64,000 nt of DNA. Origin: Isoetes taiwanensis. Its lineage: Eukaryota; Streptophyta; Lycopodiopsida; Isoetales; Isoetaceae. Of this stretch, positions 11,479-22,440 are shown piece by piece. A program made the translations under genes and the position numbers. The stretch is taken from assembly GCA_021234155.1 (NCBI GenBank), contig JAJEKV010000005.1:6555216-6619215 (forward strand), given 5' to 3'. The notes beneath the pieces are model-generated. The model ran no database searches. It was not told the origin of the DNA and saw nothing but the letters and a program-made list of their open reading frames with translations. Position 1 is the first letter of the stretch; each line of letters begins with the position of its first letter.

Positions 11479-12080
11479 TCACATCCATGTCTGCATCACA
11501 AGACATACACCACAATAATTATTTTCATGACCAGAGACAAGTTTCCATATTCTAGCTCCTGTTAAAGCTTGTTCTTCAATAGAGAAGCTCTTACTTGCAT
11601 CGATCAAAAACCCCTTTGTACACATTTGTTCAAATAATTGAATGCAAACCGAGGGTAAATGATTGACCTTGATAAAGAGAGCCATGTCCATCATGGTTTC
11701 CTGGCAAGACTTATTTGGATTTATATTTATTAGGTGCTCTTTAGCTCCTGGATAAGGGGCTATAATGATTTCTAACAACTTGCAATACTGTGCTTGTTCA
11801 TACATGAGAGGATCCGGACTCTCAACCTCCTCATTAATAAACTTTTGAGGTTTTTGATAGTATCCTCTGCTTTTGGTATTCTCGAGCTTTTGCTATTATT
11901 TCCAAAGGGATTTGAACCCAAACCAGCCATGTGAGTGAAACCATGGTGTGTTTTCATGTTGTACTTTTTCAGAAACTCCTCAACCAAAGCATCATTAACT
12001 TTTGGTTGGGATAAAAGGACAAAAGATAACAAGGAACAAAAGAGAACATTGTAAAAGGACAGGTGGAAGATGAGCTCCAA
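11479..12080 (-). pseudogene. module X copy 3, frameshifted and fused to leader
   Basis: The N-terminal frame (12,080-11,772) and the C-terminal frame (11,805-11,479) are separated by small indels around 11,830-11,920. After EEQALTGARI the copy leaves the module and runs into leader sequence (KLVSGHENNYCGVCLVMQTW), so the Lys-rich tail is missing. The junction is identical in copy 4, which marks the deletion that created the 3.28-kb unit. Confidence 0.65.
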
Positions 12081-12120
12081 TCTTGATTAATTTGGGCTCT
12101 TCTTCTGTTCCTAAGTTTAG

Positions 12121-12846
12121 CTATGTTAGCTCTGGGAGTCCCATAGATGGAACAAGTTTTCCATCTTCCAACTTGTGAGTTTTTGTTGGTTCCAAAGTAA
12201 TTTCGCTTTCCACTGCCTCCACGAAATGTTTAGGGTGCTCTTTTGTTTCTTCCACCATAAAGCATAATTCATCCGATTCACCGTTGATATCAATGCCATA
12301 GAAATCATCTTCGTCGACAATTTCATCCATGACATTTTCCTCAATGTCCTCATCTTCTTCATCGGAGAACAATGTTTCTTCTTGCATAATGGTTATATTT
12401 CCAGTCCGTAAATTGATCGTAGCCTCTTTCCCTTGTTTTGCTGAAGTTAGAGTATTGTTTGACCAATTATGGACTGCCTTGGAGGCCCTAAGCCAGGGTC
12501 TACCGAGCAATAGTTGATAACATTGCTTTAGGATCTGTCTCTAAGACTATGAAATCTTGTTCAAACTCTAAATTCCCGATAGAGAAACTGATGTTTTGAA
12601 GCATACCTCTGAGTTCCACTTTTTTCGATGATCCGCCATTTTCACATCGAATGGCGCTTTTTGTAAGTCATGCAATTTAAGTTTTTTTCTAAAAACATTA
12701 GTCATGATGTTTATTCCTGCGCCTCCATCAACTGGGACTTTTGGAATTTCTATTCCATGCATTTTCGCAAGAACTACTGGATTGAGCTTTTCAGTTGGTT
12801 CAGTTTTCCAAGTAGCAATTGTACTTACTTTTTCCTTTGTATCCAC
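12121..12846 (-). pseudogene. retroelement protease region, copy B (frameshifted)
   Basis: Second copy of the protease block: PVDGGAGINIM in the frame 12,846-12,568 and LGRPWLR plus the acidic stretch in 12,510-12,121. It shares the main frameshift with copy A and has an additional one near 12,620. Upstream it differs from copy A in short blocks only. Confidence 0.7.
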
Positions 12847-13332
12847 ATGGTATTCCCGTTTGAGAAAAATATCTACCCAATGTGGATAATGGAACCGGAA
12901 ATAGTCATGTTCCCAATTTCCTTCTTAAACTTTCCCCATTTACAATTCTCATCTATTGCCACATTTCCAAATTCCTTCCACTCCTGCTACATACTTAACA
13001 AGATTCAATCAGTGGGAATTACCAACCGAGACACCTTATCATTAAGGGTCTGCAGGTCATGTGCTTGATTTCCACTCAAGCCATTGTTTTATCCTTGGAG
13101 CATTCATCTTCCAATTGCTCCCCTAACATTTTCAAAAATTAGCCGCCTCCTCATCTATGTTGGGATATTGTTTTTTCTTTGTTTGAGGTAGATCATTTTG
13201 AGTACTAGGGATTTCAATCCTTTGCTCTTTGGCTTTTTGCCTAGTCACAGCCTGAACATCCACAGAATAGTCCAATCCTACCATTCTGGCATCAAGAGCT
13301 CTAGTTTCTTTACTAGTGAATGCTTTACCATT

Positions 13333-13590
13333 TTATGGTCTTTCCTTGGTTACAAGACATTCCCGTGAGAAGTGTCCCTTCTCACCACAATTCCAACAGG
13401 TGTTATCCCGCAGAATCCTTTTATCTTTCCCTTGAGGAGTCACAGCAAAGGCTTGGGCTGTTTCTTTTTCTTTGTTTTTTCCATTGAATCGACACGCATC
13501 AGTATCATGATTGCTCATTTTACATATGTGACAAAACTTAGTGTCCAACTTAGTTCTGCACTCATTAGCGTAATGGCCTAGCCTACTACA
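13333..13590 (-). pseudogene. gag zinc-knuckle region, copy B
   Basis: The same three zinc-binding segments as in copy A. The frame closes just after CWNCGEKGHFSREC because of small differences around 13,340 (ACAAGACATTCC in place of GCGTACATTCC). Confidence 0.7.
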
Positions 13591-13599
13591 ACGCGTACA

Positions 13600-14400
13600 T
13601 CAAATGTAACTACGTTTAGTTTCTCCTTGAGCAATCTTTTTCAAATTCTCTTCCATAGCATTCAGTTTACTTTGAATGTCTTGCACTTCCTTATCATCAG
13701 TTTTCGTTTTCTCAAGCTTGCTAATTTTCTCAGAACCCAACACTCCCGGTATTACTACAGCTCTTTCCATGGCCTGATCCAATGTTTTTGGAGCCTCTAG
13801 AGTTAATTGTTGCTTAACTCTAGCTAGAAATCCATCTACATACCAAGAAATGTCAAGTTCATGTGGCTTTGGGTCCAGTTCACTGGCTAGCTGGCTTACC
13901 CGTAGAGCAAACTTCCGAGGATCCTCCTCGTGTTTAATCTTAATATTCTTGAGCTCATCCTTGAGCTCATGATAAGTAGGTGTAGTCTGGTATACCTTAA
14001 GAAACCTCGTCTTAAGCTCATCCCAACTACTAATACCACTCATGTTCTTATACATCCAGTCTGCGGGTTTTCCTTCCAACGTAGCAGGGAATAGAGTAAT
14101 ACGGACAACATCATCAGTCTGATTATTGAGGGAACTTATTCCCTCAAATTGATGGACATGGGTTATTGCTTGAGTTTCGGAGGATTTGCCAGCTCCAAAT
14201 TTTGGATATGGAATATGATTTTTTAAAGAAGTAGCCATATTATCAAACAAAGGTTTGATATCAGGTAATATCTCAGACTGCCTTGCAGCCTCAATTTTTT
14301 GCTTCTCTCTACGTTCACGCCTTTCTGTTCTTTCCAACTCTTGTTTTAATCTCCTTTCAAGCCTTTTCTCTTTTTCCTCGGCAAGGCTCTTATACATCAA
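13600..14400 (-). CDS. retroelement gag capsid domain, copy B
   Basis: An open frame of 266 codons, nearly identical to copy A but with the canonical-looking HEEDPRKFALRVSQLASELD segment. This is the better representative of the family. Gag would form the virus-like particle. No RT or integrase of this family is in the window, so movement would depend on a partner element. Confidence 0.8.
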   Translation of the reverse strand: MMYKSLAEEKEKRLERRLKQELERTERRERREKQKIEAARQSEILPDIKPLFDNMATSLKNHIPYPKFGAGKSSETQAITHVHQFEGISSLNNQTDDVVRITLFPATLEGKPADWMYKNMSGISSWDELKTRFLKVYQTTPTYHELKDELKNIKIKHEEDPRKFALRVSQLASELDPKPHELDISWYVDGFLARVKQQLTLEAPKTLDQAMERAVVIPGVLGSEKISKLEKTKTDDKEVQDIQSKLNAMEENLKKIAQGETKRSYI

Positions 14401-14758
14401 GCACTTGCTATTAACATAATGCAGACACTATGACCATGCATCATCACAGGATTTTAGGCAAGAAAGATTGTTGGAACTGCGTTGTGTTCAGAAATTTAGT
14501 GATCCATAACAACAATTTCGCATTTCCCATTTGCCGGATTGAACAGCCATTTCCTTTACAACAGCAAAAATTTTTACCCCAAAGAAAATTGAGCATTAAC
14601 CAAACAGACTGGTCCTGGCAACGGAACCAATGTTAACCCTCCAGTCTCTCAACCTGGACTAACAACTTTGCAAAATAAGAACATACAACCAGGTAAGTCT
14701 TTCTTACCGTTAAGGGGCTGCCCAGGTAGTCTGTCCAGTTAATAGTTTCCTTCATCAT

Positions 14759-15361
14759 TCACATCCATGTCTGCATCACAAGACATACACCACAATAATT
14801 ATTTTCATGACCAGAGACAAGTTTCCATATTCTAGCTCCTGTTAAAGCTTGTTCTTCAATAGAGAAGCTCTTACTTGCATCGACCAAAAACCCCTTTGTA
14901 CACATTTGTTCAAATAATTGAATGCAAACCGAGGGTAAATGATTGACCTTGATAAAGAGAGCCATGTCCATCATGGTTTCCTGGCAAGACTTATTTGGAT
15001 TTATATTTATTAGGTGCTCTTTAGCTCCTGGATAAGGGGCTATAATGATTTCTAACAACTTGCAATACTGTGCTTGTTCATACATGAGAGGATCCGGACT
15101 CTCAACTGCTCTGTTAATAAACTTTTTGAGGTTTTTAATAGTATCCTCTGCTTTTGGTATTCTGAGAGCTTTTGCTATTATTTCCAAAGGGATTTGGACT
15201 GAACCAGTTGTGTGAGTGAAACCATGGTGTGTTTTCATGTTGTAATTTTTCAGAAACTCCTCAACCAAAGCATCATTAACTTTTGGTTGGGATAAAAGGA
15301 CAAAAGTTAACAAGGAACAAAAGAGAACATTGTAAAAGGACAGGTGGAAGATGAGCTCCAA
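14759..15361 (-). CDS. module X copy 4, uninterrupted but C-terminally truncated
   Basis: Two hundred codons in one frame, from the hydrophobic N-terminus (FHLSFYNVLFCSLLTFVLL) through the central helical part (IPLEIIAKALRIP, QYCKLLEIIIAPYPG, IQLFEQMCTKGFL) to the same leader fusion as copy 3. It shows the intact core of module X best. I know no named family for it. Confidence 0.6.
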   Translation of the reverse strand: MELIFHLSFYNVLFCSLLTFVLLSQPKVNDALVEEFLKNYNMKTHHGFTHTTGSVQIPLEIIAKALRIPKAEDTIKNLKKFINRAVESPDPLMYEQAQYCKLLEIIIAPYPGAKEHLININPNKSCQETMMDMALFIKVNHLPSVCIQLFEQMCTKGFLVDASKSFSIEEQALTGARIWKLVSGHENNYCGVCLVMQTWM

Positions 15362-15459
15362 TCTTGATTAATTTGGGCTCTTCTTCTGTTCCTAAGTTTA
15401 GCTCTATTAGCTCTGGGAGTCACATAGATGGAACAAGTTTTCCATCTTCCAACAACCCC

Positions 15460-15626
15460 ATGGCCTTTAATGTTTCTTTGGTCGCTTCTCACTTGATCCG
15501 CTTGCCCGGTCCCGACTATCATCCTCTTGTAACTTTCTAACAGCTTCCAGTACTCCGCTTCGGTCCTTACTATCGACGACCACCTCTTCGGTCTTTTGTT
15601 GACGTCGCCGGTCATGGTCATATACA
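15460..15626 (-). pseudogene. module X tail fragment (copy 5)
   Basis: A fragment carrying the Lys/Arg-rich tail of module X (minus strand, part of an ORF at 15,663-15,307) is joined directly to protease-region sequence at one end and to the right 116-bp direct repeat at the other. It is a rearrangement junction. Confidence 0.6.
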
Positions 15627-15742
15627 ATGCAGTTGCCGAAGTTGTGCAGAATCGAATCGGCAAGGGATTTCTGTCGCCATCTTACCCTATAGATTTTGTG
15701 CTACAGATTAGGAGATTAAAAGCAAAAAGGGGAAGGCATCAT
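15627..15742 (+). repeat. 116-bp direct repeat, right copy
   Basis: Same sequence and length as 5,072-5,187. Immediately after it the sequence is no longer related to the array, so this is the right edge of the rearranged block. Confidence 0.85.
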
Positions 15743-15747
15743 AAGTT

Positions 15748-16290
15748 TTGGATTTTGCAATAGAGAAAGAACCCTCAAATCGGGTCTGACAGCCTTCCTA
15801 TTGGGTTTGAAAACCATGTAATCGTGCCACAAAACCATGTTCTGACTTCACAATTTGATGGGTCCTAAAATCAGCATGTGAATCCCCTAGTCTGGCTTAT
15901 TAACCCTCAGAATAGACTGCCCTCCCATGTCTCTCTATTTGTTGAGAACGGAGCATTATTTTATGCTTCAAAATGCAGTCGAATCAGTCCAAAACTATGG
16001 AATAATTTACCTACACAGCATGACCCAAGGAATTTATTTTTTTCATTCTAGCTAGATTTCATGGCATCCACTGTTAAACCCTTTGCTGTAAAGGATTCAA
16101 GCTTCAAGCTCCAAGCTTCAATCCGCACTGTTAATAGTAAGCATAAGCATAAGCACTGTTCATGATGGCCGTAAGCGTAAGCAAGAGATCTCCCTCAAAA
16201 AAAGGAATCCCGGAGAATTTTTTGGTAAGAAAAATCGATCTTTTTGGTCTTTTCCCTCTAACGGGCCTGGTTAAGCGAGAGATTATTATC
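15748..16290. other. no gene seen
   Basis: AT-rich sequence with short imperfect repeats (CAAGCTTCAAGCTCCAAGCT and AGCATAAGCATAAGCA at 16,095-16,160). I see no coding or structural signal beyond these. Confidence 0.5.
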
Positions 16291-16318
16291 TCTCATAATC
16301 TCCCACGATATACGGTAT

Positions 16319-16358
16319 AAAAATTGTCTCTCGCCGCATCGCACGAGAGACAATTTTT
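16319..16358. repeat. perfect 15-bp hairpin
   Basis: AAAAATTGTCTCTCG (16,319-16,333) and its exact reverse complement (16,344-16,358) flank a 10-nt loop. Upstream, GAGAGATTATTATCTCTC is another short inverted repeat. In a plant this is more likely a MITE end or RNA hairpin than a terminator. Confidence 0.7.
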
Positions 16359-16543
16359 TTGGATCATGTGGCCGACGCAAGAGAGCAGTGCCGACAATTT
16401 TGTATTTGCAAGTGATGAAGTGCAATCCTTGAGCCGAATGCCCATTTTATTCCATTGGACATACATGATCACGGTTTTGATGCCTTCTAATGTAGTTAGC
16501 TGACTGTTTGTGAACATGTTCGTTTGAAATATATATTTGATAC

Positions 16544-16795
16544 ATGTTTCATATTCATGCAAGAGAATTCGATGATGGAGTGCAGGAGAGGAGGGAGCAG
16601 GAAGTGATAGTTATTAGTGACAGTTCTCAGGAGCTTGAGTCTGGAGAACAGTCTGTTGTGGAGTGTGAGGAGATAGAAAGGAAGATTGATTTTATGGTAG
16701 CTTTGCGAGAGGCAGAAGAGGTCGTTAGGGATTATCACAGACCTGGATCGTATAGAAAATGCCTTGAACACATTGCAGCTGCATGGAATGATTGA
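16544..16795 (+). CDS. small acidic hypothetical protein with a SUMO-interaction-like motif
   Basis: An 83-codon open frame. It contains EVIVISDSSQELE (about residues 20-32), which fits the hydrophobic core plus acidic/serine flank of a SUMO-interacting motif, then a Glu-rich helix-like region ending CLEHIAAAWND. It could be the 3' exon of a longer gene. The opposite strand also has a 166-codon frame across here, which weakens the call. No splice sites were assigned. Confidence 0.35.
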   Translation: MFHIHAREFDDGVQERREQEVIVISDSSQELESGEQSVVECEEIERKIDFMVALREAEEVVRDYHRPGSYRKCLEHIAAAWND

Positions 16796-17867
16796 GGAGG
16801 GCGCCCCCCGCTCCTCCTGAAGGAGCTTCAGGAGTTGGAGGCAACATGGCAACACCATGATCCTGGCATGGCCTCTTGCAGCAAGAGAAGAGCGCAGGAG
16901 TAGATGGTCTTTTGTGTGACTACTTTGTGGAAGTGAATATGAAACTCTGTAAATATTGTGTTGCTGTAATATAGATGTACATACCTGTGTAAACATTGTG
17001 TTGATGTAATTTGGAGGATGTATTTGTGGGTTGTGTGTTCAATATTAATTTTCATTTATGAAAACATGTGTCCAATGGTTTTTATGGTCGATCTGCACCA
17101 TTGTGTTTGGCATGAGCCATTGATATGGCATGGGGTTAATGGGGAAAAAAACAGGGGCCATTGATATGGCATGATGGGGAACTTTACGTTGGCCTACGAA
17201 CAAAGATGAAAACAACCCATCTGTTGCATGAGTTAATTGGCTTAATTCATTGCTGAAAGTGATTTATAAACTTCCAAGATTTGAGTTTGGTATTTGGAGA
17301 GGTGCTTTTGGCAATGGTCTGGGGTAACCTGTTTTGTGTAGCTTGTAGAGAATGTAGGAAAATTATTAATGATTTATCTGCCAGTCTTATTGGTGAGTTA
17401 GGTAACATACAAGTAACCAATGCGTCTCTTGCCATCTGTGGAACATGTTGAGCAGTACATACATATTGCAGGCCAGGTACATAGAAAATACTAGGAATTG
17501 TGATGTTAACAAGTAAAAATTGAGGTTACCATCTTGGTTATCACTGGCAGAATAACAAAATCCAACTGCACTTCTGCTGAGAGGAGCGATGACACGTAGG
17601 TCTAAGCCAAATAAAATACAAAACCTGAAAACTAACTTATTGAGAAGCAGATAAATATCGCACAGCCTTTGTTTTGTTTCTAGGTAGGTTGTGCTCACTC
17701 TAGGAATGCCAATGATAGAACTGCACATCTTGAAAAGTAGCGATTATATGATACAAAGCGTGGTTTTCACAAAAGTAAAGGGAACAAACAGCAAATAATG
17801 TTGATTTTTCTATATGGTACGTATGTAAAGGGCAGCTAAAAACAAACAGGAAATAATGTTGAACTTT

Positions 17868-18973
17868 CTATTCAGAGGAGGGCTGACCGTTGTCAATCTT
17901 GAGCTTGGTATCTAGAAACTCCACAACATCATCAAGCTCCTCAGGCAACTTAATCCAATGCCCGTCAATCTTAGCACCCACATATTGATGCCACGAGACC
18001 TCCATGTTCATCCCCTTGAGCACATGCCGAGCTCGAAGTGCAAGATTGAGGGGCACCTTGCGGTCATAGGTGCCATGCCCCAAGAACACAGGAGTTCCTG
18101 CACAGGTGCCATGCACAGGAGTTCCAAGCTCGTTTAATAGTCCAAGCTTCTCCCTGAGGTACTTAGAAGCTGTACCCAAATCCATGCCCTCAAGCTTGTG
18201 AGCAAGAGGCAACCATCCACTCATGCCAAAAAATGCTCCCAGCTTGTGCCCACAGCACAGCAAGGCCTGCAGGGCTGTGGCCTGCCCCTGGCTAATTCCA
18301 GCCAACACAAGCCTGTCTGCTCTACCTCCTAGACGCAGCATCTCATCGTGAACCAGTTTCAAAACATAGGTCACAGAGGTGTCTAGGCCCCGGATAACCT
18401 CCGAGTTCTGGCTGCTGTCCTGGATTCGATTTCACCATTGTAAAATAATCTTTAACAACATATACTTAAGTCCTAAAACCGATACCATAATGCTGTTGTG
18501 CATATCTATTACTTTATCTCCCTGCCCATCTTTTACGCAAGATACCTACATCTGTTAACAAATCATACAGATCATACATATGTATGATTGATGGATCATA
18601 CATATACAGATCATACATATAAGAGATTATAGGCAGGAAGGTTTTGAATATTGATAATAAATATCTCAAAACAGGGGTTCGTGGTGCCCAGACAAATTCA
18701 TGATAGAACCGAAAACCGAAATATCTTACTAACCTGTGGCGATGCGTCGAACCATTGGCTACGCTCCATCTCCAGCGAGCTGGACCACTGCAGATTTGCG
18801 CTGGGGAAGACCCAACGGAAGCTAGGAAAGCAAGCAAAGAGGCTGGGTCGCATACGGTTGATCGCCCTCCATAATTGAGGGCCATCGCTGCCGCCTCCGT
18901 GGAGAAAGATTACTGTGTGGCTATGCTCCGATACTGGCTCCTGCACACGGGGAAGGACACGCCGCTCCTCCAT
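17868..18973 (-). CDS. acyl-protein thioesterase / carboxylesterase-like alpha/beta hydrolase, two exons
   Basis: Exon 1 is complement(18,734-18,973), exon 2 complement(17,868-18,419), giving about 263 residues. The intron has GT (ACAG|GTTAG) and AG (ATCCAG|GAC) ends in phase 0. Exon 1 carries the family signature VIFLHGGGSDGP and the QWFD motif. Exon 2 carries the nucleophile elbow GISQG, the Asp in GTYD and the His in DGHW, so the full Ser-Asp-His triad is present. The family removes acyl groups from cysteines of membrane-attached proteins or hydrolyses small esters in the cytosol; no targeting signal is seen. Length fits the family. A short local duplication (TGCACAGG...GTTCC) adds about 10 residues near LNELGTPVHGT. 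The start ATG is the first in the frame and is followed by the expected N-terminus. Confidence 0.85.
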
Positions 18974-21700
18974 CTCTCTCTCTCTCTGACTCCATCTCCG
19001 GCGTAAAAAACGCCTTCTTGTTGTGCCTAGAAAAGGCTAATCCTAAAAAGGCTCACAAGGATTTTTTTAGTTATCTCATTCCCGTCTCGTTTTCTAAACC
19101 TATTATCCTTCTATATCTTAACATATATAACTCTCATGGGCAAGATGCTTTTGGCATATTCGGGTTGATGCTTGCCACGTAGAAAAAAAGCCACGAAAAT
19201 AGGGTTGGAAGAAGAAGAAGAAGAAAATAGGGTTCGCAGGTCTCCGACACTCAGCTGCCCTCTTTGGAGCATCAGACCCATCTGCAGCCTAGTAGCAGCA
19301 TCCATAATGCTGTCTCTTCAACTATTCATCTTCATAAGAAAACCTCTCGAATCCCTCATCTCCGGTAAGATCCTTCAAGCCAAAGCTCTGCTTTTTCAAG
19401 GATTCTTTCTGTTATAGAATCATTCTGACTATTTTTTTGAAAAATCAGATATCAAAATCGACAATGTCGGAGTTGGAGGATTCAGTAGAGTTGTAGGTCG
19501 ACAGAAAGAAGCGGTGGCAGTTTCTTTACGCTTCAAAAAAGACCTCTTTTCTCTTCATAGCCTGCCATCTTGCTCGAAAGTCCTGCTTCAGATCTGCCAT
19601 AGCCAGAGCTTAGCTCCCAAAAAAAAAAATTCCCCTTTTTTTTCCGAACTGCTAATGCATCAAATCTGCCATAGCCAGATATGGGGTTTTTTTTACAAAT
19701 GCTACATTGACAGATTTCCTTCATGCAGATGTGGATGCGGATGCGGCTTGCTTCTTACAATTTGAATTCGATCTTGCTTCTTACAGTTTATTCTTGGGCT
19801 TCCGGTACCTTTTGCTACCCTAGGTCGGTATGGCAGAGGTGAAGGCGGTGGCTCGGCCTTTGTGAGAAGGTTTGCTGTAGATGTTAGTATGATTTTGGGT
19901 GAAGGTTGGGTTGGGTTGTCATATTTTTTTTTTGCGGTGGCGTCTATTTCAATGGTTCTTGTTCTTCATATTTTTCTTTTTTTAGTTAGTTTCGTTTCTA
20001 AATTACACCACCGAAATGGGAGCACTGATAATAGGCCAGCTTTTTGGCAAGGTGAGCGAGAGGAGTAATAGCGGCAGAAAAAGCGAGGCATGAAGGACTG
20101 TTCTGATGATGATGGGGAGACTCTGTGCTCTCACAAAGGAAAGAAAGCAAGGGAATGGGAATTTGCGCCTCCCCACCACCCGACCCCAGCCTTTGCCCAA
20201 AAACTGCCGATTCTGCCCTTTGCATTGGAGCAACCAAGCTATGGCCTGCCGGAGTACTCCTCTGCTCCCTCTGAACCTCTGCCACGCAAACCCCTTCCTT
20301 GCTTCCATGAATCGATACACTTTAAATCTCACTTTTCCTCCCTGTTCTAATCTGGTAGTTCCTGGCCTGCGGGATGTGGCTGGCTGGGATTGATCTGTTG
20401 GAGATGGTAAATTTTTAGAAAGCAGTTGTTTCCTTTTTCACGAGGGCGATTCATGCATCTCGCCTGTTTTCGGAACTGCATCACGAAGCTTCGGGCTCCT
20501 CAAAGTTACGATCATATCCAGAAGCGGTCGCGGCCGATTTTAAGCCTTATCGGCCACTTTGTCTTCCTCGCTTGGCCCAGTGTTAGTTCTTCCACATCCG
20601 TTGGCTATCTACGCTCTGCGGCTTGCCCCTTTCGCTCTCTACGCTTTCTGCGACTTGCGGCTATCTACGCTCTGCGGCTTGCCTCTTTAGCGGCGATGCG
20701 AAACGCCTCCTCTTTTGGCCTCTGCTTGCCTCTGCATAGCGGCGATGCTACTTGTTAAATTTGGGCTGCATGTGCTGCCCTCACCGGAGCTAGTGGTTCA
20801 GGCTTGAACGAACCATTGATATGCGCATGTATTTGCACATCTTGGTGTATTTTGGTGTATTCAATTTTTATACGTGATAATTTAATGGTTTAGCAATGGT
20901 TCAAACATAAAAAAAAATACAAAAAGGTTACACTTAGCGATAAGGTTAGAGAATGAAGGTTACACTTACCAATTGTAGAGACAACTTGATAAATCTGCAT
21001 TGTTTTAAAATTTTATATCTTTTCCTGCTTCAAATGCAGGGTTTATGCTTAATGTCTTGGTAATGCGGATCATCTGATATCATATAATCAGCTTTGTCAA
21101 ATGGCAAATGGAGAACACCAAGATATATTTGTGTAAGAATCTGCCCTCAACGTTTTCTAGCAGAATGGGATGTTTTCGCCCATGCTCTTATGACTGGGAT
21201 GAATGGGCTACTCTCTGAAATGCATGGACCAATGTAGGACAACTAAGCCACTCTGAAATTTGACATGTCTTAATTGTTGAAGTCGTTTGGTGTAGAAGAT
21301 TTCAAACTTTGAAAAACTATCGTTAAGTTTGTGTATGTAATTCAAATTTTAAAAGGTTAGTGGTTTATATTCTTTTACATTTCTCTGTAAAAGGGGGCAG
21401 CAAAAATAAAACACACTATAGTGGTCTAATTTATGCAGTAGAGATTTTAGTTTGTCTTTTGTATGAGATATTGTGAAATAGTTCCTCTGAGGATTCTACG
21501 AATATTTCATCTTCTGTTCCAAGTTCCAGTTATATGATTTTTCATAGCTCCGGGCTCCTTTGCAGCTAAACATGGCTTTAACTATTGCATCTATATACCA
21601 TATTGTTTTTATGGTCTGAGAATATCACACCAGATAATATAAAGTCATGCATGATTAAATTATTAAAGAGTTGATACCTTACTTTCCTGGTTGATCTGTA
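18974..21700. other. upstream region of the hydrolase gene; no supported gene
   Basis: Contains short open frames on both strands that overlap one another (for example both strands at 20,000-20,390) without recognisable motifs. An ATG followed by a basic/hydrophobic peptide at 19,307 ending in a possible donor (CTCCG|GTAAGA) could be a first exon, but no partner exon is found. At 20,595-20,690 a 23-bp block containing CTATCTACGCTCTGCGGCTT occurs twice, and GCGGCGATGC is also duplicated. Confidence 0.4.
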
Positions 21701-21710
21701 TAGCAAGTGC

Positions 21711-21874
21711 AAGAGTCTGGACGAAGCAAGCCAAGTTTTACATGGGCTACCGAATCAAGGAATGCAATAATAGCAGGTTACACTTATTTTGGAAGAGTCT
21801 GGACGAAGCAAGCCAAGTTTTACATGGGCTACCGAATCAAGGAATGCAATAATAGCAGGTTACACTTATTTTGG
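21711..21874 (+). repeat. 82-bp tandem duplication within PPR sequence
   Basis: The block starting AAGAGTCTGGACGAAGC repeats exactly once with a period of 82 bp. A third, partial and diverged copy follows at 21,921-21,995. All copies encode the RNAIIAGYTYFGISYLALEC type of peptide of a PPR repeat boundary. Confidence 0.85.
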
Positions 21875-22440
21875 AATTAGTTATCTGGCTTTGGAATGTC
21901 TTTTTTTTTTTTTCTTTTTTTGGGTTATCGAATTAAGGAATGCAATAATAGCAGGTTACGCTTATGTTGGAATTAGTTATCTGGCTTTGGAATGTCCCCT
22001 TTTTTTTTTTTTTTTTTTGAAGGCATGGTTGGTGGGACTTGCACCCACCCACGTCTCCCACCCAATGGTAGCCAGTGGGTTTTGAACCCTGGTGAGGATC
22101 ACCCCAACCCAAGGCTTTACCACTAGACCACCACCGCGATGGGCCAAGCTTTGGAATGTTTTGAAATGATGCAGCAACATGATATACAACCAGATCGGGC
22201 AACCTTTTGTGTTGCCTTGGAATCATGTGCAGATGTGAACATGCTAGAGAAAGGTAGGATTCTCCATGATCAAATTATTGAAAGGGGTTTCCAATCGGAT
22301 GTTGTAGTTGGAAGTGCCCTGGTTGATTTTTATGCAAAGTATGGGAGCTTAGTAGAAGCATGTATGGTCTTCGATAAGAGCGACAATCATTGCAGTATAT
22401 GCCCAGCATGATGATGGTCTTAAAGCTTTAGAATATTTTC
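21715..22440 (+). pseudogene. pentatricopeptide repeat (PPR) gene remnant
   Basis: Before the SINE, the frame reads NAIIAGYTYFGISYLALEC; after it, QALECFEMMQQHDIQPDRAT, then ALESCADVNMLEKGRILHD and VVGSALVDFYAKYGSLVEA. These match consecutive PPR motifs of plant organelle RNA-binding proteins. A frameshift at about 22,383 then moves the next motif (VYAQHDDGLKALEYFQE) out of frame and a stop follows. With the tandem duplication, SINE and downstream LINE insertion it is a pseudogene fragment of one or two repeats. Confidence 0.75.
21984..22159 (-). mobile_element. tRNA-derived SINE with 12-bp target duplication
   Basis: Read on the minus strand, the element (about 22,147-21,996) has box A TGGTCTAGTGG, box B GGTTCAAAACC about 40 nt further, a tRNA-unrelated body and an A tail (T run at 22,000-22,018 on the plus strand). 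It is flanked by GCTTTGGAATGT on both sides (21,984-21,995 and 22,148-22,159). It interrupts the PPR remnant exactly at ALECF. Polymerase III would transcribe it; mobility needs a LINE partner. Confidence 0.9.

Larger units (their letters stand above)
8274..15460. repeat. 3.28-kb tandem duplication (two full units and a partial third)
   Basis: The unit 8,274-11,552 repeats at 11,553-14,831, and the start of a third unit continues to about 15,460. The offset is 3,275-3,280 bp. Long parts are identical, while differences are clustered in short blocks. Each unit holds gag, zinc knuckles, protease and module X on the minus strand. The shared protease frameshift shows that duplication happened after the element had decayed. 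Confidence 0.9.

Noticed and set aside
16319-16358. Rho-independent terminator
   Set aside because: The hairpin plus T run looks like one, but this is plant nuclear DNA.
19998-20393. Gene on either strand at about 20.0-20.4 kb
   Set aside because: Overlapping frames on both strands of similar length, no motif, and no splice support.
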